The notes: a model not told the origin generated them from the letters alone. DNA of 64,000 bases from Zygaena filipendulae (GCA_907165275.2 OU015673.1:325001-389000); one strand, 5' to 3'. Positions 12,139-24,533 are shown, counted from the first letter of the stretch. Made by a program: numbers and translations.

Positions 12139-12151
12139 ATGAATTTCATTG
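12139..12151 (+). CDS. candidate alternative first coding exon of complexin (M-N-F-I-G)
   Basis: An ATG with A at -3 opens a frame of four codons (MNFI) plus one base G, followed at once by a perfect donor, GTAAGT at 12152. The open base gives phase 1, the phase the complexin exon at 41518 needs: G joined to GC makes a glycine codon leading into AVGG. In-frame TAA TAA lie 21 bases upstream of the ATG, so the frame starts here. A TATA/Inr-like pair and CG-rich DNA lie 300 bases upstream. Inference only: such short ATG-plus-donor arrangements can arise by chance, the intron would be 29 kb, and I cannot confirm that insects make a complexin isoform with this N-terminus. The usual N-terminal exon (MAAFIAKQ-type) was not found. 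Confidence 0.4.
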
Positions 12152-12250
12152 GTAAGTAAAAAAAACTTTACTAGTTTTACTTAATGCCAGATGAATTCGT
12201 ACATATTATATACGTATCATTTTGTATCACATCCACTATATAAATAGGTA

Positions 12251-12470
12251 CTAGTTGTGCCCCGCGGTTTCACCCGCGTTAATTTCAGAGTTCCCGCGGG
12301 AATTCCGGAATAAAAAGTACCCTATGTATTAATCTAATGTCTAAGCTATATTAGTGTAAAGTTTCATTTAAATCCATCCAGTAGTTTTTGCGTGAAACAG
12401 TAACAAACATCCATCTATCCATCCATCCATACATTCTTACAAACTTTCGCGTTTATAATATTAGTAAGAT
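12251..12470 (-). mobile_element. Helitron-like element with internal ATCC microsatellite
   Basis: Complete CTAG...AGTAAGA unit on the plus strand with CTATCCATCCATCCATAC inside. Copies at 31824 and 49255 are the same subfamily in the opposite direction. Confidence 0.82.
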
Positions 12471-12818
12471 ATAGTATCATTTGTATTCCTTACGTTTCTA
12501 TAAATAATATTACTTCTATATAATCCCAACGTCTTTTTCTTGTCACATTATATGTATTATCTCAATTCTATTACAATAATTTTATTACAATAATAACCAC
12601 AAAATACCAGCGACACGTCACGCAATGTAATGTCTCGGCGAGAGATTAAGTAAAAACGTATAAATTCCATAACGGTCGCCCGTTTCAGCAAATCCCCTTT
12701 TATTGGAACCGTTTTTATTCGAGATTTTCCGCTTCTTTCTTCTTCTTGCGTCTCTTAGAAACTTTTAATTTTAAGAAGAGCTCTAAATTTTTTTACAGGT
12801 GTTTTAATTTGACTATTT

Positions 12819-13150
12819 CAATAGGGATGTTGACTACTATTGCAAATCAAAATTCTAATTAGTCCGTCAGTTAGAAAATAAAAAAACAATAGACACGTAT
12901 TTTTTTCTTTTTTTAATAAATTAAAATATACAGAGATAAAGCGCATTAAAGTTTAGGATGAGGAGGTCGTGACGTCACTAACCGCAAAACCGCCATACAA
13001 ACTGTCAGAATAGTGACGTCACGCGAAATTTCAACTCAATATATCGCCGTTATTTTTTGATTACGTAAAAAAAGAAAAAATACGTGTCCAATATTTTTTA
13101 ATAATCTACAAGACGGACTAAAAAATAAAAATTTGTCAACATGCCCATTG
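12819..13150 (-). mobile_element. CRE-bearing MITE, copy 2 (reverse)
   Basis: Full-length copy in the opposite direction, from CAATAGGGATGTTGAC to TCAACATGCCCATTG, with both TGACGTCA octamers. Confidence 0.88.
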
Positions 13151-14029
13151 CTGGTTTGGAATAAATTCGTTTTAAATGTTTTTTTGTAAACGTGACTCGG
13201 TATTTGAATGTTAGAATTCCTTTTTTCGACGATTTCATTAAAATATAATGCATATACTGTCGACTTCTACGCACAAATAAATATGCCGCACTATATAACC
13301 GCAGTATTTGGTTACCCTTTTTTGTGATTTTATCCCGGACTAACAAAAATCCGGGCAGCTTTGACCGAGTTGTTTCAAGGCTCCTGCCATTGGCGCGGCG
13401 CCAACTGGGCTGTATAACCCGTAGTGTCAGCATCAGCCTGTAGACGAGGGAACGTGTCAGCCTGTATGTTATACATGCAGCTATATCATCCGATAACGCA
13501 AACTGAATTACCCATCCAGTTAGATTAGAATCTGTTTCCATTCTGTGGATTTACATACGAGTTTCATAGCTTGATTCAAATTGGTTTGATAAAACGTTTG
13601 ATTGATTAAAAACGGTATGTGAAATGATGGGTGACCGTACTAAAAATTGCCCTGTTCTACTGAAAATTTGATCTCACCGATTGAAACCTTCATCCAGACT
13701 ATTACCATATCCAGACAGACAGGCAGACTATTAGATCCATTCATCCATGGTTTTGACTTAAACATCATTTATACTAAAATATATTTTATAGAGGTTATGT
13801 TTGTAAGTCTGCACGTACCTGAGGGGCAATTTCGGGAACTACTGAACCGTTTCCGATAAATTATTAAGTACCCTGTGAGGAAGCAACATTATACCCTCAG
13901 TGTCATAGGATACTTTTAGAGGTCCCGAGAAAATTCAAGCGATTGAAGTCACTGCAATTTTGCAAAGTGATCTTATCATCTGCAATTTCTGTCTGCTAAA
14001 CTAATCGCCTTCAGGACAAGGTATAAAAA

Positions 14030-14476
14030 TCTAGACACGTATTTTTTGCATTTTCGAATTATTGAAAAAAATACTTAGATAAAATTCATTAAAGTTCAGG
14101 AGCGGGAGATCGAGACGTCATAACTATGTATAAAATGTATCTAGATGTGACGTCATACAAAATATCATCTTAATGTACCTCCGTTATTTTTCTATTACGT
14201 GAAAAAAGGAAAAATACGTGTCCAATATTTTTTACTAGCTGTTCCCCGCGGTCTCACCCGCAAAAATTTCGGAGATCCCGCGGGAATCCCGGGATAAAAG
14301 GTATACTATGTCCTTCTCTATACCCCTAACAAATGTGAAATTTCATGATGATTGGTTGAGCTGTTAAGACGAAAGCGTAACAGACAGAAAGACAGAGTTA
14401 CTTTCGCATTTATATTATTAGCAGGGATTAATCTAGAAGACGGACTAAAAATTAAAATTTAGCCATCTTGCCTATT
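14030..14476 (-). mobile_element. CRE-bearing MITE, diverged copy interrupted by a Helitron
   Basis: Diverged reverse copy: the ACACGTATTTTTT word, one TGACGTCA (about 14150) and one decayed GACGTCA (about 14113), then CGTGTCCAATATTTTTTA broken at 14234 by a Helitron-like unit and resuming TAATCTAGAAGACGGAC at about 14428. Confidence 0.8.
14235..14427 (-). mobile_element. Helitron-like element inserted in a MITE
   Basis: CTAGCTGTTCCCCGCGG to TTATTAGCAGGGA on the plus strand. The flanks TTTTTTA and TAATCTAGAAGACGG join to give the sequence seen in other MITE copies, so the insertion was between A and T. Confidence 0.85.
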
Positions 14477-14724
14477 CCGGAGGTAAAGTTGTGTAGTGCA
14501 GTGACTCTTAACTAGTACTTGTTTCTGAGGCAAGTGAACGCCCGCCGGGGAGTTCTCTGGCACGCCAGAAATTGCCGGGGGACCGCCCTGGCTTTGAGCC
14601 AATATGCCGAGTTAAATATTAAGTGTTGGTTTCTCGCCGAAAATGTCTGTAAATAAAGGCTTTGAATCTGGTACTTTCATGAAAGAAAATTTGATTGATA
14701 GCGAAACTCTGGTCTATTAAGAAC

Positions 14725-14870
14725 TAGTCGATACCCTACGTTTTCACTTGCGATAGTTCCCGTAGGAATTCCAGGGTAAAAAGTAGTTTATGTCACTTAG
14801 GAACACTGTAGCTTTCTATAAGTCAAAGAATTTTTTAAATCGACTGAGTAGTTTTCTAGTTTATCTATTA
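14725..14870 (-). mobile_element. Helitron-like element, worn
   Basis: CGATAGTTCCCGTAGGAATT, GGGTAAAAAGTAGTTTATGTC, GTAGCTTTCTATAAG; the CG-rich end is mostly lost. Confidence 0.5.
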
Positions 14871-15904
14871 CAAAGATCAAAAAAATATCGAACCTTTTCT
14901 TTCTATAATACAGCAGGTGGTTTTACAACTTTACAGATTTAAATGAAACTTGGCATAAAGAAGCTTGTATCCTCAATTTTTTTTATAATCCCGGCACAAG
15001 AACGAGTTCCTGAGGGAATACCGAGATTTACAAGGGTGGAACAGTCAATGTGAAATAATGTTAAAATGTGTAGTTAAAGTTATAGTAGGTACCCGTTATC
15101 CGCACTTAGTCGCGATGAGCCATTTAGTCTAGCTCAGTTTAACTTTAACTAGCGGTTCTGTTCCATACACTATTTATGTCTTGATTTGCATTTCAATTGC
15201 CATTTGATTTAACTGTCCCATCAATTTTTATGACATCTCGTTTATTTTAAACTTATTTACTTCAACTTTAATGGGTTATTTTAATGTTTTAATTAAAAAT
15301 GAAGCGAAGGTTGGCTGAATGATTTAATACATTAAAACTTACTTATTTGATTACTTTTCTTTTATACTGAATAAATGTTTAGTAATGAAATTTTTATTAT
15401 AAAACAAAAACAAACATGTTAAAAGGCGTAGGTGCTATAAAGCATTTTTTGACAATCAATAATCTCGAGCCTTATTGTTCTTACATATACAACGCAGGGA
15501 CAAAGTTCTCCCCACAATGCGATTTTGTGTTTGACCTGAACAGAGTTCGCTCTCTGTAGTTTCCCAAGAACAGACAATACCAACCGGTTGTAAACTTAAT
15601 TTTCCTGCAACATATTATACAGAGTGTAAGTTTAACATAGGGCTATATTCAAGGCCCAGATGATACATGCTTAGATGTAACTAAAAAATATACCTACGTT
15701 GAAAAACACTGATAAAACAGACAGAAAATATTGACAAAGAACGTGGGTTTGCGCGGGTAAATGAACTCAAAATTGTTTATTTGTCGGCGCGTCAACGGCA
15801 ATATGAAGGAAGATGAATGAAAAATGCGTTGAATGACTATTTGGGTATGATCCGTCATTGGTATGGTAACTTGCGCTTCGATTTTCAAGATTTTTTTTTG
15901 GCCA

Positions 15905-16010
15905 GCCAGCCAGCCACGGTTTTTCTGGCGTTAATCTCGGAGTTCCCGTGGAAATTCCCTATGTCACTCAGAAGCACTATAGTATTCTATGAGAAGAGTT
16001 TTCAATTATA
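15905..16010 (-). mobile_element. Helitron-like fragment
   Basis: GGTTTTTCTGGCGTTAATCTC, GGAGTTCCCGTGGAAATTCC, then CACTATAGTATTCTATGAG; preceded by a CCAGCCAGCCAG repeat. Confidence 0.5.
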
Positions 16011-16594
16011 AAATAATACAACAATTCAATCCTTATTAGCCTCAACACAACACAATAGTAAGTACCAACTTAAGGGTACGATTAGTATGAAAGACTGGTG
16101 TCTGTCCTATGAATATTTCCTTTGTTACAGATCACTATGCCCCCCTCGTGTATTGAGTAAATAGTAAATACAGTTAGATGTGTTTAGAATAGTAGAAATA
16201 TTAAAATTTAAAATCTTAAAATTATAATAGCATTGTAATAGTGTTCAGTGTATATAAGTATAGTTTTTGAGTTTATGCATTACATTTAACAAAAAGATTA
16301 CTTTTTATTGGAAGAAAAAAAACAAATTTTCACTTTAAGTATAGTTTACGTCAAAAAAAAATTTTTTTTTCTTTATTTAAAACGAGAATCGAACACTGAA
16401 TACCCTCTTAATACTTCCTTCATTGAACCTTACACCGTGTATATAAAATACATACTAGGTATAGGTATCCATTGTGATACATACTGCAACAACATAAATA
16501 TAGTGCGAGCGAAATGTTTTAATCCTCGGATCCAAGCACGCGCTAAAAGCATAGCGGTGTACCTTGTTTGACCAGCCAACAACACTCGCCTAGA

Positions 16595-16645
16595 GTGTAC
16601 GTCTGTCTTTGTCCGACCCGCGGGGTGGGACAGAGACGGCCGACT
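16595..16645. repeat. CG-rich hairpin
   Basis: GTCTGTCTTTGTCCGACCC and GGGTGGGACAGAGACGGCC pair around GCG with few mismatches, in AT-rich surroundings. Confidence 0.6.
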
Positions 16646-16807
16646 CGAGGGGAGGTTTCTTTGTGCGACAGCTTTTTTTTTCTTGGTCGTTAAAAAGTTG
16701 ACAATAAGAAATCCCTAACTATTAGAACTCTGGTGAATGGGAAAAATACTTTTATTGTACTTGTTTACTTCACAATGGAATAGAAGTAGGTATACTTATA
16801 TATAGTA

Positions 16808-16982
16808 TTTTTGTATTTTGTATGTTTGTAACGAATAAACTCAAATACTACTGGATCTATTTCAAAAATTCTTTCATTAATAGGAAGCTACTTGAGTCCT
16901 TAGTGGCATAGGGTACTTTTTATGCCGATATTCCCACGAGATCTCCATAACTAGCGCGGGTGAAACAGCGGGAAACCGCTAG
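16808..16982 (+). mobile_element. Helitron-like element
   Basis: AACTCAAATACTACTGGATC to CGCGGGTGAAACAGCGGG and CTAG at 16978-16981. Confidence 0.6.
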
Positions 16983-17892
16983 TTATAATAGTAGATTTTA
17001 CAACTAGTGCACAAAACTTGAAGAAATTTTATCCTAGACTTTTAGCAGCCCGAACCGAAGGCAAGGGTAAAATGTCGAGGGTAAAATGGTATTGTGGACG
17101 AGTTATATACTCTGCTTTTCACTTCGATTGCGAGGAAATAAAACAGTAGTATATCATAAAATTTCTTTAATTAAAATTCAAAGTAAAATTAGTACAGTTT
17201 TGAATACTGAAGGAAATTTTCCCAGCATATTAACGGTATTTATGTCTAAAAAAAAAAAGGCAAATAAATTAAAGTAAATATTATAAAATAACAAATTCTA
17301 TCGATGAACTTCTTATTGTGTTTGGCTGTATGGCTCATTTTCTTTGCCTTAATATAGATACATTTATGAGTAGATACGTTGATGCACTTGTGCACTAAAT
17401 TCGATTTTGTGCAGCCTATATCCTGCAAAAATAGTGAGCAGTTTCAGAGCATGAGAAGTATAAAAAAATATACATATTTATAGCGAAAGTTTTGATGGTC
17501 GTTTTATTTGCTTATATATTGGTTTAAAATTTTTAAGTTTGTATGTTTTAATTCTGTAACCACTAAACAGATTCTAAAAACTATTTCACTTTACAGTGTT
17601 CCCGAGTGATATTGAATTCCATTATATCGAAACAAAGAGTTTCCCGGGAATATTGAAACTATAGGTAAACCCGTCGGAAAAGTTAGTCGCCCTAAGCCAA
17701 CACGAGCTAAATGCTGAATAATTAAGTACATTCCCAGTAATAGCTTGTAATTACTCGGTAGGAAGTATTTTCAGCTGTAGTGTTCTACTCCATTAAAGTT
17801 GGCTACAGTATTAGAGGCACTAAATTTACAGATAAAATGTGAAACTGACAGAATTGCCGGTGTTGTATAGCTGCGCTGATAAAGGCAATTAG

Positions 17893-17920
17893 TAGAATTA
17901 AAGAAAGAAAGAAAGAAATG
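17893..17920. repeat. GAAA microsatellite
   Basis: TTAAAGAAAGAAAGAAAGAA, followed 45 bases later by a Helitron-like element. Confidence 0.75.
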
Positions 17921-17959
17921 AAACAACCGAACAGAATCAACGGTGATTTGATTTTAGCT

Positions 17960-18120
17960 TTTCTCACGTTAATTACAGAGTTCCCGCGGGAATTCTGGTA
18001 TAAAAATGACCATAATATGTCCTTTTATGTACCACTGAGAACGTATGCAAAATTTGATGATGGTCAGTTGAGTGGTTAAGGCGTGAAAAGGTAACAAACG
18101 GACAGACAATTACTTAATAA
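17960..18120 (-). mobile_element. Helitron-like element
   Basis: TTAATTACAGAGTTCCCGCG, GAATTCTGGTATAAAAATG, GTGGTTAAGGCGTGAAAAGG. A GAAA tract lies 50 bases before it. Confidence 0.6.
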
Positions 18121-18434
18121 TGCGATTAATGTCTTGCGTGTTTGTAAGTTATTTATTGTATTTGTTACTCGTGTATATCAATGCAATCCAACTTCTAGTT
18201 ACGGAGAAATATCTAGACAAACATACCTACATAAATAACATGCACTTATGAAAAGCACACGTGTTTAGAAGCCCACATCGACTACTATATTATACGAATT
18301 TGAAAAATTCCAAAAATATTACTAATTTCTTTATATTTTTTATTCACAGAAAAGTTCATAGTTTTTTTTACAATGTCAGACACAAAAATCCAGTAGGATT
18401 TTTTTCGTGTCACATCTACAATAAATATAATATT

Positions 18435-18665
18435 ACTAGCTGTCCCCCGCGATTTCATCCGCGGTAATTTCGGAGTTCCCGCGGAGGTTGCGGGAAAAAA
18501 GTACTCTATGTCCTTCAGTTCCCGAGGGAATTAAGGGATAAAAACTATCCTATCTTTTAAGTTGGACCATTTTATGAATGGTTACAAAATTTTATCAAAA
18601 TCCGTTCAGTAGTTTCGGAGTCCATCGCGGACAAACAACGTGACACGTGATTTATATATATTAGA
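18435..18665 (-). mobile_element. Helitron-like element, fourth subfamily, complete
   Basis: CTAGCTGTCCCCCGCGATTT to ACACGTGATTTATATATATT; the same subfamily forms the head-to-head pair at 56105-56536. Confidence 0.8.
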
Positions 18666-19347
18666 TGTACTCACACAAAGAAAATTAAATTAAAGTCGAT
18701 GACGCACGCTCACAGCAGCAACACAATATAGAACCTGCCATAACTTAGGTTACACCGTGCCACCGATGCACGTTGAAGTAAGAATAACATAATAGGGGTC
18801 GAATTGATAACCTGCTTTTTTGAAATTAGTTATACCCAAATATAAAAACATTCAAAAACAGAACACAAAAGTGGACCTATATCATCATGGCTGTCTGACA
18901 TTAGTCCACAATCGATCTATGATTAAAAAAAAATTGGTCTGAATTACAAATTACTGTTTGTTCTAACGTTCTACGCAATCGTTATCATAAAGAGATGTTA
19001 TCATAAACAATTTTACGAGTATCATCAAAACAATGAACAGGAACCACGTCAAACACAAAGTGCAAACAGTACAAAAACAACAACGGTCGTTACATACATA
19101 TTTTGTTTCATAAAGAAAACCCTGCCGTTTCCAATAAATGAGCCGATAAGCCTTCCCCCGACGTGGGGTCCGATAGCACGCCTGCAACGTTTTAAATCAT
19201 CAGATAATGTGCACACAGGTACATCACAACACACTAGAATAGATAACGCAATTATCGCCGAATGCGAAAATCTAAATTCGAAAAAACATCCCGCGGTGAC
19301 ACTCCACACAAATGAACTGATTTTTGTAGGTTTCATTCACGTATTTA

Positions 19348-19480
19348 CTAGCTTTTCCCTGCGGTTTCATACGCGTCCATTTCGGTAACCTACCGTATAT
19401 CCTTTTCTGTACCTACCTCAGACAACAAAATTTCATAATGATCGGTTCAGTAGTTGAAGCATAAAAAGGCATAAAAATAA
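19348..19480 (-). mobile_element. Helitron-like element, worn
   Basis: CTAGCTTTTCCCTGCGGTTT, then TATCCTTTTCTGTACC and TCATAATGATCGGTTCAG. Confidence 0.6.
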
Positions 19481-19972
19481 ACAGCTAATATTTGCATTTG
19501 CAATATCTAAAATAATGCTAAAGATCTCATTTTTATCGTAACGTTATCTATATTTGTCCATGTCTGTGAATATACAACACCGCTCCATTGGCCCTCGCAT
19601 GATATTTTGCTCTGAAAGCTCAGCTAGACACGTTGTAAGCTCTACGCTGGAAATACTATTTTTTATTGTTTATTGTTTCTACTCGCAGGTAAAGCTCGCG
19701 CATGGGTGAAAATCAATATGCGGGTCACGACTTTGCTCACTAACAAACAGCTTTAAATTTGTCGCAAGTCGTAAAATAAAGCCTTGTTTTTGACTTTGGG
19801 GAAAATTTTATAGTAGGTAACTAGGTATAGCTTCCTCGCCGACTCATTCACGTACCGCTAAACTACTCAAGCAATAAACATGAAATTTGGCAAAAGCTCT
19901 CATTACATATTATTGTACAAAGAAAGGAAGACTATTTTTATAAGTTTTTCAGAAATTCTATCCTTAACAATG

Positions 19973-20168
19973 GTTCCCCACGGTTTCACCCGCGGTAATT
20001 GTGGAGTTCACGCGGGAATTTCGGGATAAAAATTACCTTTTCTCCTCTGGCAACGTGTATGCATTTAATGGTGATCGGTTGGGCCGCGTTAAGGCGTGAA
20101 AGCGTAACAAACAAATAAATAAACAAACAAATAAAACAAACTCACTTTCGGATTTATAAAAGTAAGAA
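19973..20168 (-). mobile_element. Helitron-like element
   Basis: GGTTCCCCACGGTTTCACCC, GGCGTGAAAGCGTAACAAAC and an AAAC/AAAT-rich tract, ending CGGATTTATAAAAGTAAG. Confidence 0.7.
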
Positions 20169-20824
20169 TGTTTACAAATAGATACTTATATAATTAACTA
20201 TTTTGACAGCGAAACTATAACCACAGCAGGGAAATTGTAGCTCTTTTGTCTTACGTTCGATACTTCGAGTTACTTGTAAAATGTTTAAAAGTTTCTTATA
20301 AGAAAATGTATTAAATAGTTGTGGTCGAAAGTTTCAACATGCGGCCAATAACCCCTGAGGCGGCTGTTCAAGTATTTTTCTAGTAATTGTTTCTCTAAGT
20401 TTTAGTTGTTGTTTTTTTTTTCTTCATAACTTTCACTTCTCGCGTAAACTCTGATACAGTATTTTCTTTTCTTTCACTAAGACAATTTAGAATGCTCCGA
20501 AAACTTTTTTAATACTTTAAATGATATTTCTAAATCCAATCAGTATTTGTGTGCAGATGTTCGTTTTTACTTACCTGATAAGCGATTTAATGTCTATAAT
20601 AAATTAGATTCACTCACGCAAATTTCACAATTCTGGCCGGAATCCCTTGTACCAGGGTTAGAAGTAGGTATACTTTGTTGTGATCGAGACCATAATTTAG
20701 AGCTAATGGCCTATGGTTTCACTCACATTTTTGGTATCCCTCAGGGAAGTTATTGTTTCGGGAAAAAAAGTATGTTAAGAGTGATGTGTTACAAAAAGAC
20801 ACTAGCTTTTTTTTAACGAACTGT
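20169..20824. other. intron-like DNA, nothing recognised
   Basis: An 89-codon frame at 20547-20816 has no domain and no splice context, so I do not call it. Confidence 0.5.
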
Positions 20825-21272
20825 CTAGTCGTCCACTAAGCGGATTATTATTAGTCGTCCACGGTCCACAAAACTACATAAATTCACAAAAAGGTTGTCA
20901 TTGTAATTATATCACCGTAAAATTGTAAATACCTTTAGATTCTAATTTATCCCGCGAGACTATTATATCAAAAGATTGTGAACCGTGACATACTGCTTAC
21001 AATTCAATGCATTTAACGCATTATTTTTCGGTAGATAATGGTTAAGTTAGGTATTTTGACAATTTACAATCTCGTGAAATAGATTATCTATAATCTAACG
21101 GTATTTACAATTTTACAGTTAATTTTAGATCTTTGTAAATTGTATATTAAATAAAAAAGTTTTTTAATCGGCGCGGCGTACAAATCTCGTAACAAAAAAA
21201 GAAAGTTAGGAAAGATCAATACATTTTACGTTTAGCGGACAGTTATTATTCATCCGTTTAGTGGACGACTAG
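20825..21272. mobile_element. MITE with CTAGTCGTCCAC inverted ends
   Basis: Left end CTAGTCGTCCACTAAGCGGA and right end TCCGTTTAGTGGACGACTAG are near-perfect inverses. A second internal pair, GTAAAATTGTAAATACC and GGTATTTACAATTTTAC, lies inside. The element could be flanked by TA duplications (Tc1/mariner style) if the outer CTAG is partly target. Noncoding. Confidence 0.8.
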
Positions 21273-21424
21273 CAACAGCCGTTTTTTAATCGGGTGGTAG
21301 TTATCGATGTTATTCCCTACAAACAAAAGAGCACGTTTTTCTGTTTATAATAATAGTATACTGTAAAGGGAATATTCTTTCACATTTAAACTGTATCCAA
21401 CAGAGCTTTGTTTGTTTAATTTTT

Positions 21425-21485
21425 ACATTATAATTTATTTTTATTTATTTATTTAACCAAAAACAAAAAAGTAACATAGTGTTGA
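21425..21485 (-). repeat. TTTA-rich LINE-like tail
   Basis: TTTTTATTTATTTATTTAACC then AAAACAAAAAAGTAAC; may be a reverse non-LTR tail. Confidence 0.35.
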
Positions 21486-22304
21486 TACACAAGTTGGGTA
21501 CTAGTAATTAGGTACTAAACTAATAATGCTTATTCAAATTTCTTAAGTATATCTATCTTTATACTATATAGTACCAATCCAAATGTGATCCTATCTACAT
21601 AATGTGAATAATATCTAAATAATATTTCAAAGGTTATCTATATCTACATAAAACAGCGAAAGTCACATCAAAAAACACAAGCAAGACTTCAGAAAATACC
21701 TCCGGCCCGTGATCAACGAAAACAAAGCACCAAACACAAAGTAAACATCAATAGAGTATTTCAACACATAGGTCTTATAATTTTCAAGAAAGTTCACAGA
21801 GAAAAAACGACCTCATTTTCCAGGTGTATCTTACAATGTTTTTAAGGCGATCCCTTGCGACTCGGTTCGGGTTGAACGGTAAAAAATAGACTTTGTTTCT
21901 CACGGTCAGTATGTTGGGGAAAGTTTCCCTTTTATATTTTCAGACCGTGATAAGGAACCTTAATAACTTTCGTGTGTTATAAGACGCTGGTGAGATATCA
22001 AAGAGTTATAAAACCGCAAACAATTCGCCCTGTGATAATATAAACAAAATTTACTAGCTATAAAAAAGCTTTTACCCACCTTTGGAATAAAGAAGCTTTT
22101 TTATAAATTATAATGCATTCACAGAAAGAAAAAAGTATTAAGTATAATCTTGTTATTTCACTAGTCATTTGCACTCTTTCCGCGGGATTTCTTCGGGAAT
22201 TCCGTGTGCCAAATTACATTCAAAGTTTAAATAATCTCCAAAATTCACATATTCTATCTAAACAACCCAAATTATCCGTAATCGTTTGCTATGAGATTTC
22301 TTAG

Positions 22305-22475
22305 TATCTACTAATATTATAAAGAGAAAAGTTTTGAGTTTTTTTCTGAAAAACTTAAAAATTCTTCCACTTAAAGGAAGCTACAGTATGTTTAAGTGAC
22401 ATAGTGAACTTTTTATCTTGGAATTCTCACGAGAACACCGAAATTAATGCGAGTAAAACCATGGAGGAGTAAAGT
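22305..22475 (+). mobile_element. Helitron-like element, worn
   Basis: ACTAATATTATAAAGAG start, AAATTCTTCCACTTAAAGG, and a decayed CG-poor 3' end (AAACCATGGAGGAG). Confidence 0.55.
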
Positions 22476-23244
22476 ATTCTTATAAATGTTGGTTATTCTA
22501 TTCTTTTTCTATATCTATCATATTTCTTTCCATAGCTCTTTGGCAGAGTACTCTACTAGCATTCCGAATTATAACATTTTAAATTAGAGAGATCTATCCC
22601 AGCGGAAGTAATAACTCACTGTTTTCAGCCAACAAAAGACGCACAGCAACAAGCGCAGCTGCTGGGAACTTTTAATTAACTAAAAAGCTCTGTATTTTTA
22701 TATCATGTATGCGCTTGCTACATAGCTGTTTCCCATGTTCATTGGAGTGGAGTTTTTTTTTTACTTCTTTACACACTTGTAACTTCAATGTTATTTAAAT
22801 ATTTTACTTAAATATATCCTTCCGTGGCAGCGTACAAGAACTAATAACTTTAAAGCTTCTAGCTAACGTTATTCCTACACTTCCCAACCACGCTTAGCCT
22901 TCGGAATCGCCAAAAGAATCCCATACTTAACGTTAACTTAGCTACGGTTATTAATAAAATACCTTAGATACATACTATCAGACAGTAGTTCAAGTTAGAA
23001 TACTACAGTAGCACAGTTTTACCGACATAAATATACATACGAGTACATATAGTAGTACTTTACTTAATATCTTTTTGATAATTGCACCATGACGGTCTCT
23101 CTTTTAGAGTCAACCTTTATATTTCCTGTTTTTCATCCTTCTTTATAATGAAGTGACGAAAACTACACATCGTTTTATTCAGGGCTGACCTAAAATTTTA
23201 ATACGAAACAAAAAAAACCGGCGAAATTTAAATAGGTAAGGTAG

Positions 23245-23315
23245 GTACGTAGCAATTAAATGCTACAGCCGCGTAGATAGATGCTACGCCGCGCTTCGTA
23301 GCACACGGCTGCGAG
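23245..23315. repeat. CTACG/CGTAG-rich cluster 3
   Basis: GGTACGTAGCAA, TGCTACAGCCGCGTAG, ATGCTACGCCGCGCTTCG. Confidence 0.7.
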
Positions 23316-23959
23316 ATAAAATTATTTTAGAAAACTTTTTAAATTTAATAAATCAGTTTTAATAAAACTAGCGTTTTTACCTGCGTTGGTTTAAAAATTT
23401 TAAACGACAAAACGTAAAAACCTAAATTTCTTTAACAGATCTTAAAAATATGAATATGATCCTACTTTGGTAAACCTTCCTTCTCTCTTTCATATAAAAA
23501 GTAACCCATGTTTACCAAAAGAAAATATTAAAGCTTAAATTGCAATAAGCAAAATCACGGGCGAAAGCCAGTCATAAATATTACTGTAAACTATTCTAGA
23601 AATATTTCAACTCAACAAAATTCAAACAATTTTCTCACAAAGCGCCAGCTCTTTCGACTCATCAACCCAAAACTCTCGATAAGTTGTTAAAGGGAACAAC
23701 TTATTAATAACGCAACTTAACCGGCACTTTGCGAAGTTGCGGTTAAGTTGGCCACAGTTACCATAACAGGGTTACTTGGGTAAGTTCAAGTTATTCACTG
23801 GGGCCGGATGTCGGTGATAATTTCCGGTCTCTTTGGTGTGTATAGCGAAGTTGACAGCCGAACGGATTCGGTTGAGACAGTTAAATGTCGCTATCTCAGA
23901 ACTTCACTACATATTTTCATGCGGTTTTCGCCAATAGATAGAGTAATTCAGTAATTGTT

Positions 23960-24033
23960 GTATACGTATGCTGTAAATCTTTGTGTTGTGTCAAATAAAG
24001 TTTTTTTAATTCAATTCAATTCAATTCAATTCA
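23960..24033 (+). mobile_element. LINE-like tail with AATTC repeat
   Basis: TGTGTCAAATAAAGTTTTTT followed by five AATTC units, a polyadenylation-like word plus simple tail. Confidence 0.45.
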
Positions 24034-24039
24034 TGAGAA

Positions 24040-24113
24040 CGGTTTATATCTGTAGTTTATCCTGGAATTCCGGTGGGAACTCCGAAATTACCACGGGTGA
24101 AACGGGGAGCTAG
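24040..24113 (+). mobile_element. Helitron-like 3' fragment
   Basis: CTGGAATTCCGGTGGGAACT followed by GAAACGGGGAGCTAG; only the 3' end, directly followed by another element. Confidence 0.6.
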
Positions 24114-24115
24114 TA

Positions 24116-24411
24116 AAGTATAAAACAAATTCGTCTGCCGCGTATGTCAGTCTCTCTGTTCGTGATAAACTCAAAAACTACTGAACGAATTTTCATGCGG
24201 TTTTCACTAATATAGAGAATGATTCATGAGGAATTTTTAGGTGTACGGTGTAAATTGATTGAAATATAATGATTATTGCTCTGGAAGTGTCGGAAAAAGT
24301 CAAGCCGCCTATATTATCAGGGGTACAGAAAAGGGCATAGGGTATTTCCTATCTCGGGATTCCTGCGGGAACTCTAATTTTAACATGGGTGAAACCGCGG
24401 GGAACGGCTAG
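24116..24411 (+). mobile_element. Helitron-like element, third subfamily
   Basis: Near relative of 6777-7143 with AAACTCAAAAACTACTGAAC and TGAAACCGCGGGGAACGG ending CTAG at 24408-24411; partly deleted in the middle. Confidence 0.72.
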
Positions 24412-24533
24412 TTTTAGATATCCGCATTGATTCTCCATAAAAATACGCTGTCGCTACATTGTGTACAGAGTAATAACTTGGGGGGTAATTTCGGATATGG
24501 GCCAAATACGGATACGCCCCCATTCCTCCATCA

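Noticed and set aside
13098..13541. A 147-codon open frame on the minus strand
   Set aside because: It runs from unique DNA into the end of a MITE copy, has no recognisable domain and no splice or promoter context.
20547..20816. An 89-codon open frame on the plus strand
   Set aside because: No domain, no neighbouring exon and AT-rich codon use like noncoding DNA.
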